This document shows positions 1-12,800 of a DNA stretch of 64,000 nucleotides, one piece after another (the first letter of the stretch is position 1; every line of letters starts with the position of its first letter). The stretch spans positions 7,486,606 through 7,550,605 of the forward strand of contig NC_080075.1 in assembly GCF_949987535.1 (NCBI RefSeq), in the 5' to 3' direction. Source of the stretch: Balaenoptera acutorostrata (lineage: Eukaryota > Chordata > Mammalia > Artiodactyla > Balaenopteridae). The position numbers were made by a program, and so were the translations under genes. The notes beneath the pieces are model-generated. The model saw only the letters and a list, made by a program, of their open reading frames with translations, was not told the DNA's origin and did not search any database.

Positions 1-900
1 TTAAAAGAGGGCCTTTCCTCTGGGCTCTAAGCTAGAACCTTTGAAGCCATTGTCATTTGCTGTTTCCCTCATTCGCCTCTACTCCGTCGTTAATTCCTTT
101 TAATTTTAGGTAAGAAAGGCTCTTGAGTGGGATCCCTCATCCTTGGGTTTTATCACCTCTTGGCTTTTTGCCATTAATCTCTTCCAAGTGTAGTTTAGCC
201 TCCACATCACTACCAGACGTGTACTGATTAAAAAAAAAAAAAAAATTTTTTTTTTTTTTTTCTAATGAAGAGGAAATGAAAAGGAAAACAGGAGCCTGAT
301 CATGTTACATTCTGGCTCCAGCAGCTCCTTTTGTTCCTCACTGTTCTAGAGCAGCTTTCAGCATCCCACAGGTGTCTTCCACGTTGGGAGGGTTATCAGT
401 AGTTCTGCGAAAATGATGTTTAAGTTACACTGGTTTTTACTCCCATATTTCTCAGCCTCTTACACCAAATGTGGATTGTGAATCTCTGAAAGGAGACTAT
501 TCGAAGCAGCATTTTCTAAGCTCCCTTGACCACAACACTAGTTTGGTTGTTGTTTTGTTTTTGTTTTCTGCAGAACAACTTACGGAATTCATATTCTGAG
601 AAACATATGCTAGGAAATACTACCCTAGAAGATAAAAATCCAGACACTTGGACCTTCACCATCTCACCTCACCTGCCCCTCTGGCTCACACCTCAGGACC
701 CTGAGCCAGGTCCACTCCTCTTTAGCCACTCAGAACTTGACTCTGTCCCCCAACACACCACGTGCTCTCATGCCTCCGTGTTTTACGGTGAATTGTTCCC
801 TACCTGAAATCTGCTGCATCCACTCACCCTTACCTCATCGGGCACCCGTCACTAAACCTCTCTACCATCTCCTCTGTGAAACCTCTACTCCTCATGGAAT
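1..900. other. Unique sequence, no gene seen
   Basis: Ordinary AT-rich mammalian sequence. Two short overlapping frames near 526-1009 have no recognisable protein content, and the second runs into a simple repeat. A pyrimidine tract ending in 'ctgcag' near 572 could resemble a splice acceptor, but no exon follows that I can support. The one notable object is the A/T palindrome at 230-261, listed separately. Confidence 0.6.
230..261. repeat. A16T16 homopolymer palindrome
   Basis: Sixteen A residues (230-245) are followed directly by sixteen T residues (246-261), giving a perfect 32-bp palindrome. Flanking text is not recognisably a SINE or L1 on either side. It may be a relic of two head-to-head poly(A) tails or independent slippage. 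Such tracts are rigid and are prone to length errors in sequencing. Confidence 0.9.
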
Positions 901-1105
901 GAGCTACTTTCTTTGTTACTTCACAGCACTTCTCGTCCCTCCATTTTTATCCATCCATCCATCCATCCACCCATCCATTTACGTAGCTGTCGCTTTTACT
1001 AATCTGTGAGCTCCCAGTCAGGCTGGCACCCTGTCTTATTCATCTTTGTGTCCTGGGCACTGAGTACGGTCCTTACCATTGCAGGTGCTCCGCAAATTAA
1101 TGTCC
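900..1105 (+). repeat. L2-like LINE 3' end (ancient, degraded)
   Basis: After the ATCC microsatellite the text passes through 'ctgtgagctcccagtcaggc', then 'ctgtcttattcatctttgtg' and 'gggcactgagtacgg'. This matches the order of the L2 3' end: a 'gtaagctcc' block, a 'gtcttgttcactgctgta' block, then a 'tgcctggcacatagtag' block. The plus orientation follows from that order. It is heavily diverged, so the family assignment is from pattern only. Confidence 0.5.
949..978. repeat. (ATCC)n microsatellite
   Basis: Tandem tetranucleotide 'atcc' with one interruption ('caccc'), about seven units. It lies inside or beside the L2-like remnant and has no coding role. Confidence 0.85.
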
Positions 1106-2884
1106 AGTTAAAAAAGAAGCTTAAAGACATAGTGATTTTTTTTCCCCACAAAGGACTCATAGTGTTTTGTAAGCAAGCGTTATCCCAGGCTGGAGACTGA
1201 GAAAATAACATACTTTATATCTTACTTCTTGTCAGAATTCTGGCCAGACATTAAATTCTTAAACACCAGAGAATACATTTTCAAAAGCTATGGGTAGCTC
1301 AGGATTAAAAGCGTGTGTATAAAACCTCCGTTTGGGGTAGCAGACAGTTAGCAGGGAAGTGTCCCCACTCTAAGAGTAAATAGGAATTTGAAATCTATAA
1401 TTTCATTAAGGATACAGATCTAGTTTTCTTAAATTTTGGCTACAAAAGAGTTCTTTAAAGCAAGTAAGCGCCCATAATCTGGTATAAGCCAAAGTCCAAG
1501 TAATGTTGCTTATCCCAGCTAAAGTTGAGAATAAATTAAAATGAAACCTTGTCCTTGTCCTGGGTCCCCGGCTGTATCTCACAATGGCATGAACACGGGA
1601 GGGTCTGTGGATGGACCTAAACTAACATTAGCTCCGAGATATCCCTGTCTGTGGGATCATTGCACGTGAAGGCAAAACAAAATGCTGAGTTATTTCAGTT
1701 CATTGCAACAGACACCAGTTTGTGGAGAGTTTCGTTGTGCTGGGTACAAGTTCTCTTGGGTTTTCCCTAATCAATGTGGACCCCAGAGAGATTCGCGCAG
1801 AGATTATGGATGAAGTGTCCCATATCCCTTTCTTTTAGGTTTAATGGTTTGACATGAATTACGGGGTAGGATCAAGCTATCAGAAGAGAAGTCAGCCTTT
1901 GCAACAATGTTGAAATAGATGAACAAACATAATGAGAGGGGTCAGTGAGACCCTCCTCTCAGGGTAAAGAAAGCCTCTTTATGCCTTTGACCCCTGGTTC
2001 ATGCATTGATGGTCACCATTTGAGAAGTGCAGCTGTGAAGCCACTTAAAGTGTGTGTGATTATGTTTGTAACCATAAGCCTTTTTGTTCATCAAAGACCC
2101 AACTGGGAGGAGAGAACGTGCAAAACAACCACCCTATCAGCACCACGACTTATTTAGTAAGCTTCCCCAGGTCTGCTCCTGTCTTAATGCTTATTTACAG
2201 CATTAATGTCAGCTTCCGAAATTGCAATTCCAAATGAAAACTCCACCACTCTTTAACCCACCAAACATTACTGAACTGCACGATATTTTGAACTGTTACT
2301 GAACTACTGGATATTTTGGCAGTGGTAGTGTTTTAAATCTAATTTTAAGTATTCGGACTCTTAGAAATAAGCCAACTTGTGTTGGCATTATCTTATCTTT
2401 TCTACCTTTCTCTTAGCTTCTTTACGTAGGTGGCTCTCTGTAAGGATTATTGTTCCTTGGGCAAAATAGTGTGATAACACGTCATTGAAAAAATGCGCTT
2501 AGAACCACATTTTACTGAAAATGCCACGTTTAGAACTGCTTCTTTGCTTTAAATTGTAGCGGTGCTAATGAAATACACAATAGAAAGTTATTTAACATCC
2601 ACACCTTTTGTAGGGGGGTGGTAATCAGTTTAGCCTATTAAATAAGAAGCTGTCCTAGGACATTTAAGTGACCAAGTATGGCCAACTTAGTCACTCAGGA
2701 AGTAAAACTTACGACTTGATAAAGATTGTTAATCAGGATACTATTGTAACAGCGTCAGGAAGTTTGTGATCACTGGATAGACTGGGTCACGTGAAGAGGT
2801 CCTGGCTCAAATTGGTGAGCAACTCATTGAGAATCATGAACTTTAGTGCATGCCTTGACTATCTTTTTCATTTAATCTTATTAT
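1106..2884. other. Unique sequence, nothing recognised
   Basis: No repeat, RNA gene or coding exon is recognisable. Frames near 1945-2237 are short and lack protein-like composition. Base composition is AT-rich and even. Confidence 0.55.
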
Positions 2885-3265
2885 TATTTTTTTTACTTCT
2901 TATGGAAGTACCATTTATACCATGGAAAAGTGATCCTAAGTATACAGCTTGAAGAATTTTTACAAATTGCACACATCTGTGTAACCCTCACCCAGATTAA
3001 GAAATGGAGCATTACCAGGCCCCTAGAAGCCCTCTTATGCCCCCTCACAGGACCTACCCTACCCACCCGTGGTTGACCACTATCCTGACTTTAACAGCAA
3101 AATGATTTTTGGCCATTTTTGTACATTATATGATTGGCTGCTTTTGTTCAGCCTTTTGTGTGTGAGTCATTCATGTTGTGCGAATTGTAGATTTCTCTTT
3201 GCAGCAGCGTGGCATTCCATTAATTTGTCCTTACCTACCCATTTTTATTACAATTTTATCATTTC
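2885..3265 (-). mobile_element. Old L1 (L1M type) 3' fragment
   Basis: Read on the plus strand, the text follows the reverse complement of an old mammalian L1 3' region. It has a T-rich start, then 'cacacatctgtgtaaccctcacccag', then a 'ttgaccactatcctgacttt' block, then 'ttcatgttgtgcgaattgta' and 'ggcattccattaattt'. The same block order recurs near 58.7-59.0 kb, which supports the call. It is diverged, without target duplications, and long inactive. Confidence 0.65.
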
Positions 3266-6200
3266 ATTAATTTTATTTATCTGATTTAACGGCACACCAG
3301 TTTACCTTTAAAAAGGTCAAATGCTATTCGTTTTACTGCATGTGCTGTGCAGTCTTTTAAAACATGGATAAATGAGGCAGCCATAAATTGAGCCAATTTT
3401 ATGAGTAAAAGAAGCTGGTAGCACATTTTCATTATTTGAAAGAGGTCATGTCCATGGCAGTCCATTGCAATGCTGAATATGTAAAAAGAAAGTGAATTTG
3501 GGAGAATGCCAAAATAAATTTAGTTGCAAGATGATGACAGAAGTATAGTTGTACTTAAGGTTTGAACATTGGCTTACGCTTTCTCTTTGGATGATATTTT
3601 TAACAGACTATTTTAAAGCAGAAAAGGTGAATTCGGTTTGGTTACCCAGTACAAAATTTCCAGTATGTAAATGCCTCACATCTGTGTATTTGTTTTGCTG
3701 TAGACAGAACCAGCAAGAGTTTAGTGATGAAATCTGTTCTTAATTATGAGAGCAGCTGTTGCAGTGGTAGCCATTTTTTTTTTTTCTCCTCCTGATGTGA
3801 AGTTGCCTGATTTACTCATTTTTGCCTGCACTTTTCAGGGTTGCTAGTGCAGAAAAGAGCCCCTTTGTGAGAGGTTGCAATTTGTTTTCTGTATGAGAGC
3901 CAGTGCGAATGGACTCAGTGTGCACAGCAGGGTGGTTTTATCTGTCTTGCTCATGCCCTGCAAGCTGTCCTTACCTCTGCTCAGCACCAGAGACCCATAA
4001 AACCACCCAACAAATGAGGGGCCTGTTAAGTGCTCTGGCAAGAATCTCAGGCAGCAAGCAGTTCTTGTGAATTAACTGGGTCCTTCTGATGGGGCGGGGT
4101 GGTGGTAGGGCTGGAAGATACCGAACTAGAACATATGGTGTTAAGAAACTATTTTGTTTTTAGGTTTGTAGATTTATTAACATACCCTTTTCCATTTCTA
4201 GTCAGTTAATTTTTACATCCATAGGGCTAAAGCATATTTCTGATCCTGTGGGTTACCAAAACAAAGCAAAAACAGATTCAGATAATCTTTCAGGTTATTT
4301 CTAAGCAATCTTAATTCTTGGCCCAGGCCTTCACAGGAGGGGCCGATATTTAATTTTTCTAGGTATTTCATGGCATACTGAAATAAGGACTTTGGATGAA
4401 ACAGGATATGGAAGCTGTGTGAAGGGGATCTTTCATTGTGAAAAGTTTCTACGCAGGGCTGAATTCAAAAGCTTCATACATCTCTTTTGTGTACAGAAAT
4501 CAGTGAATTGTTTAGTTGGAAGTGATTGATCCCCTATGTGAATCTTTGGTACAATGTGGCTTTGTTCACTATCCACATTATTTCAACTCTTGCCACAATC
4601 ACTTGAAGCCTGACGTTTTAAAAAATAAAGGCAACTTATAATACATGATAAAGTTAAAAAAAAAGCCAATTACGAAAGTGCAAAAAACAGAGCTAAGCCT
4701 TGACAAACTGGGAGGAAAATGCTTTTATAAATAGGATTATTTTATGTAAAAGGAGAAAGAGTTTTTCTTTCTCATGCTTGAAAACCAGGGTTTTATAAGC
4801 TCTGTGAAGTGGATTTTTTCTGAAATTAGTGAAAGTAAAACTAATGTTGTTTAGATGAATTTTCCTGCCCAGTTGGCGCTTTCTGGAGCCGTGTAGTACA
4901 ACCATTGCATAAACCTTTGGAGTGAGTACTCAGTATTCTAACCCAGAGGAAGCTGCTTGCCTGGCAGTGTTATTCCCTTTCTGATTTTAATTAAACACAA
5001 ACCAGTGCAGAACAATTATCTGTAATTCAGTCCATTAAAAGCCTCTTTAAACAAGGGATTCAGGGAGAAGTGAGTTTTTCTCACCCACATTGTCCAGATA
5101 ATTATGTTTCTGCCTTCTGGCCCTTCTGAGGTCAATTAGATAAAAAGATTCCGGTCCTGGTTCTCTGCAGCCTCTCCCCTCAGCTGGCCAACCACACCAG
5201 ACCCTTGAAGGTCAAAACACTTGATTTTGTCAAGCATTTGATATTATTTCAGGATATATTAATAATATTATAGTAACAACAGAGACATTTGAAAATAATT
5301 CACGAGTAATCCACAAAAAAATGCATTGCATCATCTTGGACGAAGGCAAAAACAGAGAGGTGATGCAGAGCTGTGGGGATCGTCCTCTGTATGAACGATT
5401 GAAAAGTTATAAACCATTCAAAGCAGAATGGAGGAAATGGGCCAGGTGAACAGCAGGCTTCATTCAAGCTGCGCAGTGTCCGCCATTGGGATGGATGGCT
5501 TGGCGTCCTGTTCAAGGAACACTGCGAATTAACCTCACACCTGTACCAGGCTCATCTGATTAAGCAGAGCTTAGATTTCCTCTAATATATTTCTAATCTC
5601 TTATGGTTGAATTCTAATCAGCCACAGGCGTATGAATAATTCTTTAAGGGGCTGAGACTTCTGTCTTTATTAAGGATTTGTGGATTGTCCCATGTATGAA
5701 TGAGTACTTAACATATTGTGACAAAGACAATGTCCTGTCCGTCAGGGAGATTACCTGTATGTGGCAGTTACCTGAGTAATTGTGGGTGAGTGAACCTATC
5801 TCATAAAGCCCAGTCTGTTCTGTTTCCTCCACTGTTAAATCCTCCCGTGCTTTAATTAGGAAGTATTTTTTTCTGTCCTTTCTGATTTTCTATATTATAT
5901 TTGATTTTAGCTCTCTTCTTGATTGCCTGGCTTTCAGTTGCATTTTGAGTTAAATGCTCTGTGTTTAACGTTTTCTGCACATTTCTAGTGAATTTAGTAT
6001 CCTGGGTCCACACATCAGACCCAGAGAGTCGTAAGGAATATTTCCCGTCGTTAACTTGCCAGGATGAGACTCAGGAATTCAGGTAGCTCAGTGAGTGTGG
6101 TTGCTCAAGCTGGGGTGCTTCTTTCTGTTCTGTTTTTGTTCCTCGGCTTCCTTAGAACTCTAGCCTGCATTCTGAAGGATGAGAGTTTTGTCCTAGACAG

Positions 6201-6372
6201 CCTTTGCTTGCTGGTGTGTGGTTCCTGTGGCTTGAGGGAGAGCATTGTGTAGGGATAAAACCTTTGGGCATTTCTGGGTCCTGATGTCGTGAACGGCAAA
6301 AGAGCGATGGAGATTACTGGCATTTTTTGTCTTCGGATGGTTGTCAATTGAAAGCTCTCTTTTTCAAAAGGT
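3266..6372. other. Unique sequence with one AT-rich candidate conserved block
   Basis: No gene or clear repeat is seen. The stretch about 4980-5160 has several 'taatt'-type and 'caattaga' motifs and smooth AT-rich composition, as is common in conserved noncoding elements. Conservation cannot be judged from one sequence. Short frames here (such as 5300-5515 on the minus strand and 6064-6252) do not resemble known proteins. Confidence 0.45.
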
Positions 6373-6780
6373 TCAAGTGGTTTTTTTTTTTTTTAATTTA
6401 TTTATTTTATTTATTTATTTTTGGCTGTGTTGTGTCTTTGTTACTGTGCGTGGGCTGTCTCTAGTTGTGGTGAGCGGGGGCTACTCTTCTTTACGGTGCG
6501 TGGGCTTCTCATTGCAGTGGCTTCTTTTGTTGCAGAGTACGGGCTCTAGGCATGCAGGCTTCAGTAGTTGTGGCATGTGGGCTTCAGTAGTTGTGGCACG
6601 TGGGCTTCAGTAGTTGTGGCTCGTGGGCTCTAGAGCGCAGGTTCAGTAGTTGTGGCGCACGGGCTTAGTTGCTCTGCAGCATGTGGGACCTTCCCGGACC
6701 AGGGCTCGAACCCATGTCCCCTGCATTGGCAGGCGGATTCTTAACCACTGCGCCACCAGGCAAGCCCCTCAAGTGGTTTT
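6373..6780 (-). mobile_element. CHR-type tRNA-derived SINE with target duplication
   Basis: The element spans about 6385-6768 and is flanked by a 12-bp direct repeat, 'tcaagtggtttt', at 6373-6384 and 6769-6780. The plus strand begins with poly(T) and ends with 'ccactgcgccaccaggcaag', so the element lies on the minus strand with its tRNA-like head at the right. The interior has the 'ggctgtgttgtgtctttgtt' body and four or more copies of a 'ttcagtagttgtggc' unit, as in longer CHR-2 type copies of whales. The perfect target duplication suggests a moderately young insertion. Confidence 0.93.
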
Positions 6781-6944
6781 ATATTTTAGGTGGTTAACAG
6801 CCAGTGGACAAGTCCAGAACATCAAATGCATCTGATTATTATCAATGGAGTCATTTCCAGTGACACCTTGAAGTTCATACGAGAAATGACACAGATACAA
6901 ATTCCTATTCCTTTGAGTTTTTAAAACATGATCTCAGATTTAAA

Positions 6945-7595
6945 GGCAAATGACAAACCTGGGGAAATTTTGCAATCTGTTAATATCCCTAGCATATAAA
7001 GGACTCTTAAATGCCAATTAGAAACAAAACAGTGCTGTAAAAGAAAAATGGGCAAAGGTCCTGAGCAGCCGTTCACAAAAGAAGGCACACAGCTGTCCAA
7101 AAAACCATATGGAAAAACGCAAATGAAAATATCAGTACCATAGCATGTTACCTATCAAATTGGCAATAATTTAAAGACTGTGAAGGATTGGGAGCAGACG
7201 TTCTTGTCATATCCTTATAGAGGTTTAAATTGTTAATTTTCTGCAGAGCGATTTGGAGCATGAGTGAAGAAATTTAGGATATTACCTACAGGAATGTGTG
7301 TCATAGTTTCATTTAACACGTCAAGGAATAGGAAAAAATTCCTATGCCTTATGCGGCATTAAAATACGATTTTGAAGATCACTTATATCATGAGAAAATT
7401 TTATGATATGTGAACCGAAAAATAAGTGTATGAAACAGCATACAGGGGATGATCTCAATTTTATAAATACAGTCTATTACTAGAGATCATTTTGGTTGGT
7501 GGCATTATAGATTTTTTTTTTTTTTACCCTTTTCCACTTTGTTCTCACAACGAATACAAATTACTTTTACAATTAGAAACAATTCATAGAATTTT
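6945..7595 (+). mobile_element. Old L1 (L1M type) ORF2 end and 3' UTR, plus strand
   Basis: Successive blocks match the sense strand of an old L1 tail. They are 'aaaatgggcaaaggtcctga', 'gttcacaaaagaaggcacac', 'gcatgttacctatcaaattg', a 'gagcgatttggagca' block, a 'cattaaaatacgattttgaa' block and a 'gatgatctcaattttataaa' block. It closes near 7595 with 'acaaattacttttacaatta'. Many frameshifts leave no useful reading frame. It is the only clearly plus-strand L1 in the window and lies just right of a SINE. Confidence 0.7.
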
Positions 7596-9799
7596 AAAAT
7601 AACTGTGTTACTTAAACTGACTATAATTAGACTGACTTTATATAAAAGCATGTTGTGCCAGCGCATATTTTGGTAAATAAAATACCATGACCGAAAGACA
7701 TTTTTTATAGAAATGATCTGGATAAAAGGAAATTGATACAAGTAATTGCTGCCCAGGGAGTATTAAATAAGAAAACAGCTGGTCCCGTGGGTCAACAAAC
7801 CTGGCTTTAATGGAATCAGGAAAAGAAAAGCAATTGTCACAAATCAAATCCTTTCATAGATTGTGTCTGTTATTCCTTTGATATCTAAAAGTTGCCACGT
7901 ATTAGGAAAGAGAAATTATTGCCTTTCTTCGTGTCCTTCCGGTACAGTTGTTTCCGAGATGTGCGCTGTCTCTAATCGCCACCTCATGCACGTTTGTCCC
8001 TGAAGATCATTATACCTGCAGTTAGAGGAAAGAAAACATTGACATTGTGTCTGGTAGGGCTTATCTTGTGTCTTCTGTCCTGGCACAAGGGCCAAGTGTG
8101 CCTGACAGCCCTCGAGGCTGAAACGAGATTGCAGAACAGCAGAGGAAGGCAAACAGCACAATGTGTAGTTCCGTAAGTGACGTTACAACCATGAATATGA
8201 AACTCACAATCCTCCATTAAGTTAAGCAGTTGCTAGGGTTGAATAGCGTGCTGTAACCATAATGGGGCCATAAGCCCAAGGAGACTGTCATGAGTTTTTA
8301 TATTATAAAAAAATTGGCCGGAAACATATGTAATTAAGGGCACCTGATTATGGTAAGAAGTGTCGTTGAAAACCACAGATAGTGAGAAACGTAGACAGTA
8401 AGATACTCAGAACAGCGTTTGCGTATCTGCATTGCTTCGCTTTACGGAATTCAAATTCCGAGTGATGCTCAGAGATCAAATAGTGGATTTGCAGCAGGAA
8501 AGAAAATGTTTAATATAGAGATAGCAGAACTAGGGAGTGATTTATTTTTGTAAGTAAAGAACAGAAAAAAGAAACCTAAAAAAATACTGACTTTTTTTTC
8601 TCTGTCGTACTCTGAATGGTCCCTTTTCACGGCTGATGAGACTGCCCTCGGAATCTGTTCTCACGCAGCCTCAGCTCCACAGCTGCTCTGAGCATGTGAC
8701 CAGCCAGCATAGTCCTTTTCTACAGAGACTCCTCCCACACAACACCGCTTACTAAAAGGAGCTGGTTCTCAGGCACAGACTTTGGCCTTGAGAAAATGCA
8801 GTCCGATTCAGTGTACATGCGTGCGGAACACCTAGTGTGTGCAGAGCCCTGCAGGGCCTCAGGGTGACTCGAAGATAACTTAGTCCGAGTCTTTGTCTTG
8901 GAGGACACGAGTGAGGTAGACAAATGTGTTTGTTAATAAAATGTTCCCTACTTACACCCTTCCAGATTTTGGACAGACTTAAACCCTCTTCCTTCCCTCC
9001 CTGAGTTCATCTCTTGCAGTTGGGGCACGCTTGCTTGGTCCTTACGTGCCCACTCTTGATCCCATTAGCGGTGCATCTCTTTCCTGCCGTGTCGTGGGTG
9101 CACATGGCGCAGTGGCGCCCTCTAGGAGAAGGAGGAGGATGCCCCCATAGTCTGGATGATGATTTCCATCTGCCGTGTTGGCTGCTGGGCCTGTGTGCTC
9201 GGGGAGAAGTCAGTCACTTTCGCCTTCATATTATTCTCAGCCATGCTTTGACTTTTTTATTAACCAATAAGTAATGTTGGTTACAATAAGTAGTGTTGGT
9301 TAACATCACCATATTACCAATATTAATAAAATCATAATGTGAGCATTTTCTAAATAGTTTTCCATATTGAGCGTGTCAGCCTCCTTTGGTTTCTGCTGGG
9401 TTTTTAGCTCTGCCATAGTCAGCCACACAAGTCCACGCATTTACCCTGTCGATATTTTCCCATGGATCAGAGCTCGGTGGGGATTCTTCACTTGTAAAGT
9501 GTCCTCAGACATGTTTTTCAGATTATTCTGTTGCTGAAAAAGGGGAGATGGCACTCGCCTTCTAGGAATGCTGCTCCTGAACCTGAGATTCGGTGGTCGG
9601 GACCGTGGAAAGTGGAGAGTGGGATCTATCCAGGCTCACGCAGTAACCTTCTGATTTTTTTTTTTAGAAAAGGAGACTCTGTCGGCAAGATGGCAGGATG
9701 TGGGGTCTTCATTCCCAGTTTCGCACGTTAGCTGATTTGAGGGCTCCTTGCTCTGGGATCAGAAAAAATCCAGAGTGCGGGCAAGTGACAGTTCACACC

Positions 9800-9875
9800 T
9801 CACCTGAAGCAAATAAAAAAACATACAAAATGTAAAAAACAAAAAAACCCAAAAAAAACCCAACAACCTCCATCA
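9800..9875. repeat. A-rich low-complexity tract
   Basis: A run dominated by A with scattered C ('aaaaaacaaaaaaacccaaa' type). It follows a 'gtcggcaagatggcaggat' block at about 9680. The arrangement resembles an old poly(A) tail after a retroposed segment, but no target duplication was found and the upstream text is not identified. Confidence 0.6.
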
Positions 9876-12800
9876 CCATCCCCAACCCTAAACCTGAAGA
9901 CACATGCATTATAGCTGTCTTTGGACTTTACTGTCCAGGTGAATGTCCTGCATTTAGATCTTTGTGTGACGTTTCACAGACTTGTGTGAAGGGGCACATA
10001 CGGACAAGAGGAAGAGGCAGATTTCAGTTCAGCTCTTTCTCTTGTTTAGAGCAAGACAGCTTTTGGATGGTTTGATTGGAGTTAATGGTTCCCTCTTCTG
10101 GAGGCGCTCTGGCTGGAGCTGGGTGACCAGCTGGGAGCTGTGACCGAGGGGCAAGCATTGCAGACAAGGGTTGACCAGATGTTTCCCAGGATCCCTGAAC
10201 AACTCAGCATCTCTGAGCCTGTGAGGATGGGCCGATCGGAGGTGGAGGGAGCTGAGCTTCCAGATCTTTAAGTGTCCCCTTGGTGTCCCCTTTGGGATCC
10301 ACATGAAGACTTTTGAGGCCAATCTGAAGGTTTAAGGCTGTAGACGTCTCCTCCATTCTAAGTGGGGACAGGATTGTCCAGCAAAAAGGATGGCAGAGAC
10401 CAGCCCAGTCTTAGAGACAGTTGTTTCAGAAGTAGAGCTAGGCTATTACCTCTTGCCAAGAGAAGAAAAAATATGTGCTTCAAAGTTAAAAATACGGATG
10501 TAAACGAAACTGGCATTCATGCAAATTTCTACTACAATACCTGAGATCTACTTCTGTTTTTCTTGAAAACTTAGGGTCTCCGAGTGTTTGGTGGGGGACT
10601 AGGGGTGAAATTAGGGAGCAGAGCTCTCCCCACCGTTGGATACCCCCTTCCCAGCCTCAGACAGAAGCAGGCCTCAAGTTACATTGTGGCAGTGGTGGCT
10701 AGCTGAGAGATGGCCGGTGTGTGGGATTTATTGATCGGCTGCGCTCAGCCCTGGTTAGAGAGGTGCCTCTGGACATCCAGGGCTAGTGTTCGAACTTCTG
10801 GTACATCAGCCATAGCCTTAGATTTACAGGCCAAGAAGGGACCACTGGTGGCGAAATTCATCCTCCTGACTTCAGGCAGGACCACATCCAAGCCATCCCA
10901 GACTTTTAAGAATCAGTCCTATTTATAAAGTCTTCAAAAACAATCCTTCAAGCTCTCAGTTTAATGTTATGAACTCTTTATGTCAGGAAATTTAACTTTA
11001 GAGTGAAACTCAGATTCCTCATAGTTTAGTTCAAAGACCATTTCCTGCAGCTGTCGTCCTCCCTCTGAGTACCCTTCATGTATTTGAAAACCAATATTAA
11101 ATTGGCTTTCAGCTTTCTCTTCTCCCCAGGTGGAATAATTTCAGTTCCAGTCACTTGAATTCAGAAGAAAAAGCTTGCTAGGAAAATTCAAGTCAAGTAA
11201 ATATAAGCCCTTCTTTTAAAGGTAAAAAACTAGGATAGAGAGGGGAGCAAAAAGGAAAAGAAATGGTTTCTCTGCTGACAATATCCAATCTGAAATTCAG
11301 CCTACCTGGAATGAAGTAAAAAGTTGTATATTACATTTTCATCACTGCAGAATTAATCAATTCCTTCCCGTTCCCCTTCCAAGGAGAGCTGGAGTTGACT
11401 TTTCTTTGTAGGTCTTAGGGATTTCCTTTGCGAATTTAAAAGCAGTTGGGCGAATCAAAGAGATTTAGGAGCTATTGAGAGAAACAAGATTCCAGAGTAA
11501 GGATTCCTTACTTTTGCCAAAACCTCAGCTCTCTCTGGAACAGAAGTTATTCATCTTTGGGGAAAGTCATAGATCCATTTGAAAATCTGATAAAAGCTGA
11601 GAACCCTTTCCTAGAAAAATATGTGTATGAACATACAGGAACTATTCCGTACAATTTTGTTGAGTCCCTGGACCTCAAATTGTAATCACCAAACCTATTT
11701 TAATAGGCTGCATTTTAATCAGAGGTGAAAATGAATCATTTTGCATAAAACTCTTCATTTATGACCAGAAAGAAAAAAGTGAATGTTTCTTTTTATAAAA
11801 TGGTAAAGTAAAACAGATTCCTATTGAGGTATGAGTTCTCGGGGACATAATTGGATATTTAATTTAATTTAAATTGAAAATGCTTTTTTCATTTCTAAGG
11901 TATTCCCACCAGAAATCCATAATACCTAATAGAATTTGATTTTGAATAAGAGTCGATGTTAACCTCTTCCTTACAATGCAGTGTGGGCTGTGTACAGAAG
12001 CCCTGGGTGGGCACCAGGATAATAGGTTCTTCTCTTGCTTCTGCCCTTGGCTGGTTGTATGGATATGGGTCTATCGGTCATCTTCTTGGGTCTTCTTACC
12101 TGTAAAATACTGCTTTCAAAATCTGTTTCTTGGCCTCATTTTTCTATATTTTAGTTTTCCATCTCCCTGGCTGTGCTTTTCCTGAATTCAGTGAGATGTT
12201 CCTTGACACAACACTTTTATAATCAAGTAGGGCGGCTTGGCAAAAAAGAGTGAAGGAAAAGGTATAATGAGATGTTGGCACAAAGGGCTGTGGCCACAAA
12301 TGCTCATCAAAGCACGTGTGTCACTCATCCCACCTCAGGCAACTGGGCTCCAAACTTTGTGCAGTAAAATGGAAACTCATATGCTTCTCACTCTCAGCCC
12401 AGGAGCATACTTTAAGGACACAGAGTATATAAGAATCCAGATTTCCTAAACGATTTTCTCCGTTTCAGTCTCACTAATTAGCAAAATGCCGAAATAAATG
12501 ACTTGGTTTACAGATAACTAGTTTACACGTATATTTCCACGATCAATGTTGGCACCCATAGATTTGAAATCAGAAGACTTCTCTGCTGTCATCTTTCGTA
12601 TTTTAGAAGCAGGTTTATCTTATCCAAGTAAGATTGTTCAGTCCAGATAGTTGGGTAATTTAGAGAGATTGTTGATTTTTTTTCTCCTTTGAGTGATACT
12701 GAAGAATACCCAATTCTACCCCCAATTCATGGGGGTTAAAATGAGAAATCAATGATTCAGTGGGTCTGGGTGGGTTCGGACTTCAAACCCCACATGTCGT

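Noticed and set aside
560..600. Possible splice acceptor and exon
   Set aside because: Pyrimidine tract plus CAG alone is common by chance; the following frame shows no protein-like composition or donor site that I can support.
6650..6780. tRNA gene (tRNA-like 'ggctcgaaccc' block)
   Set aside because: It is the tRNA-derived head of a SINE in reverse orientation, lacking a foldable cloverleaf.
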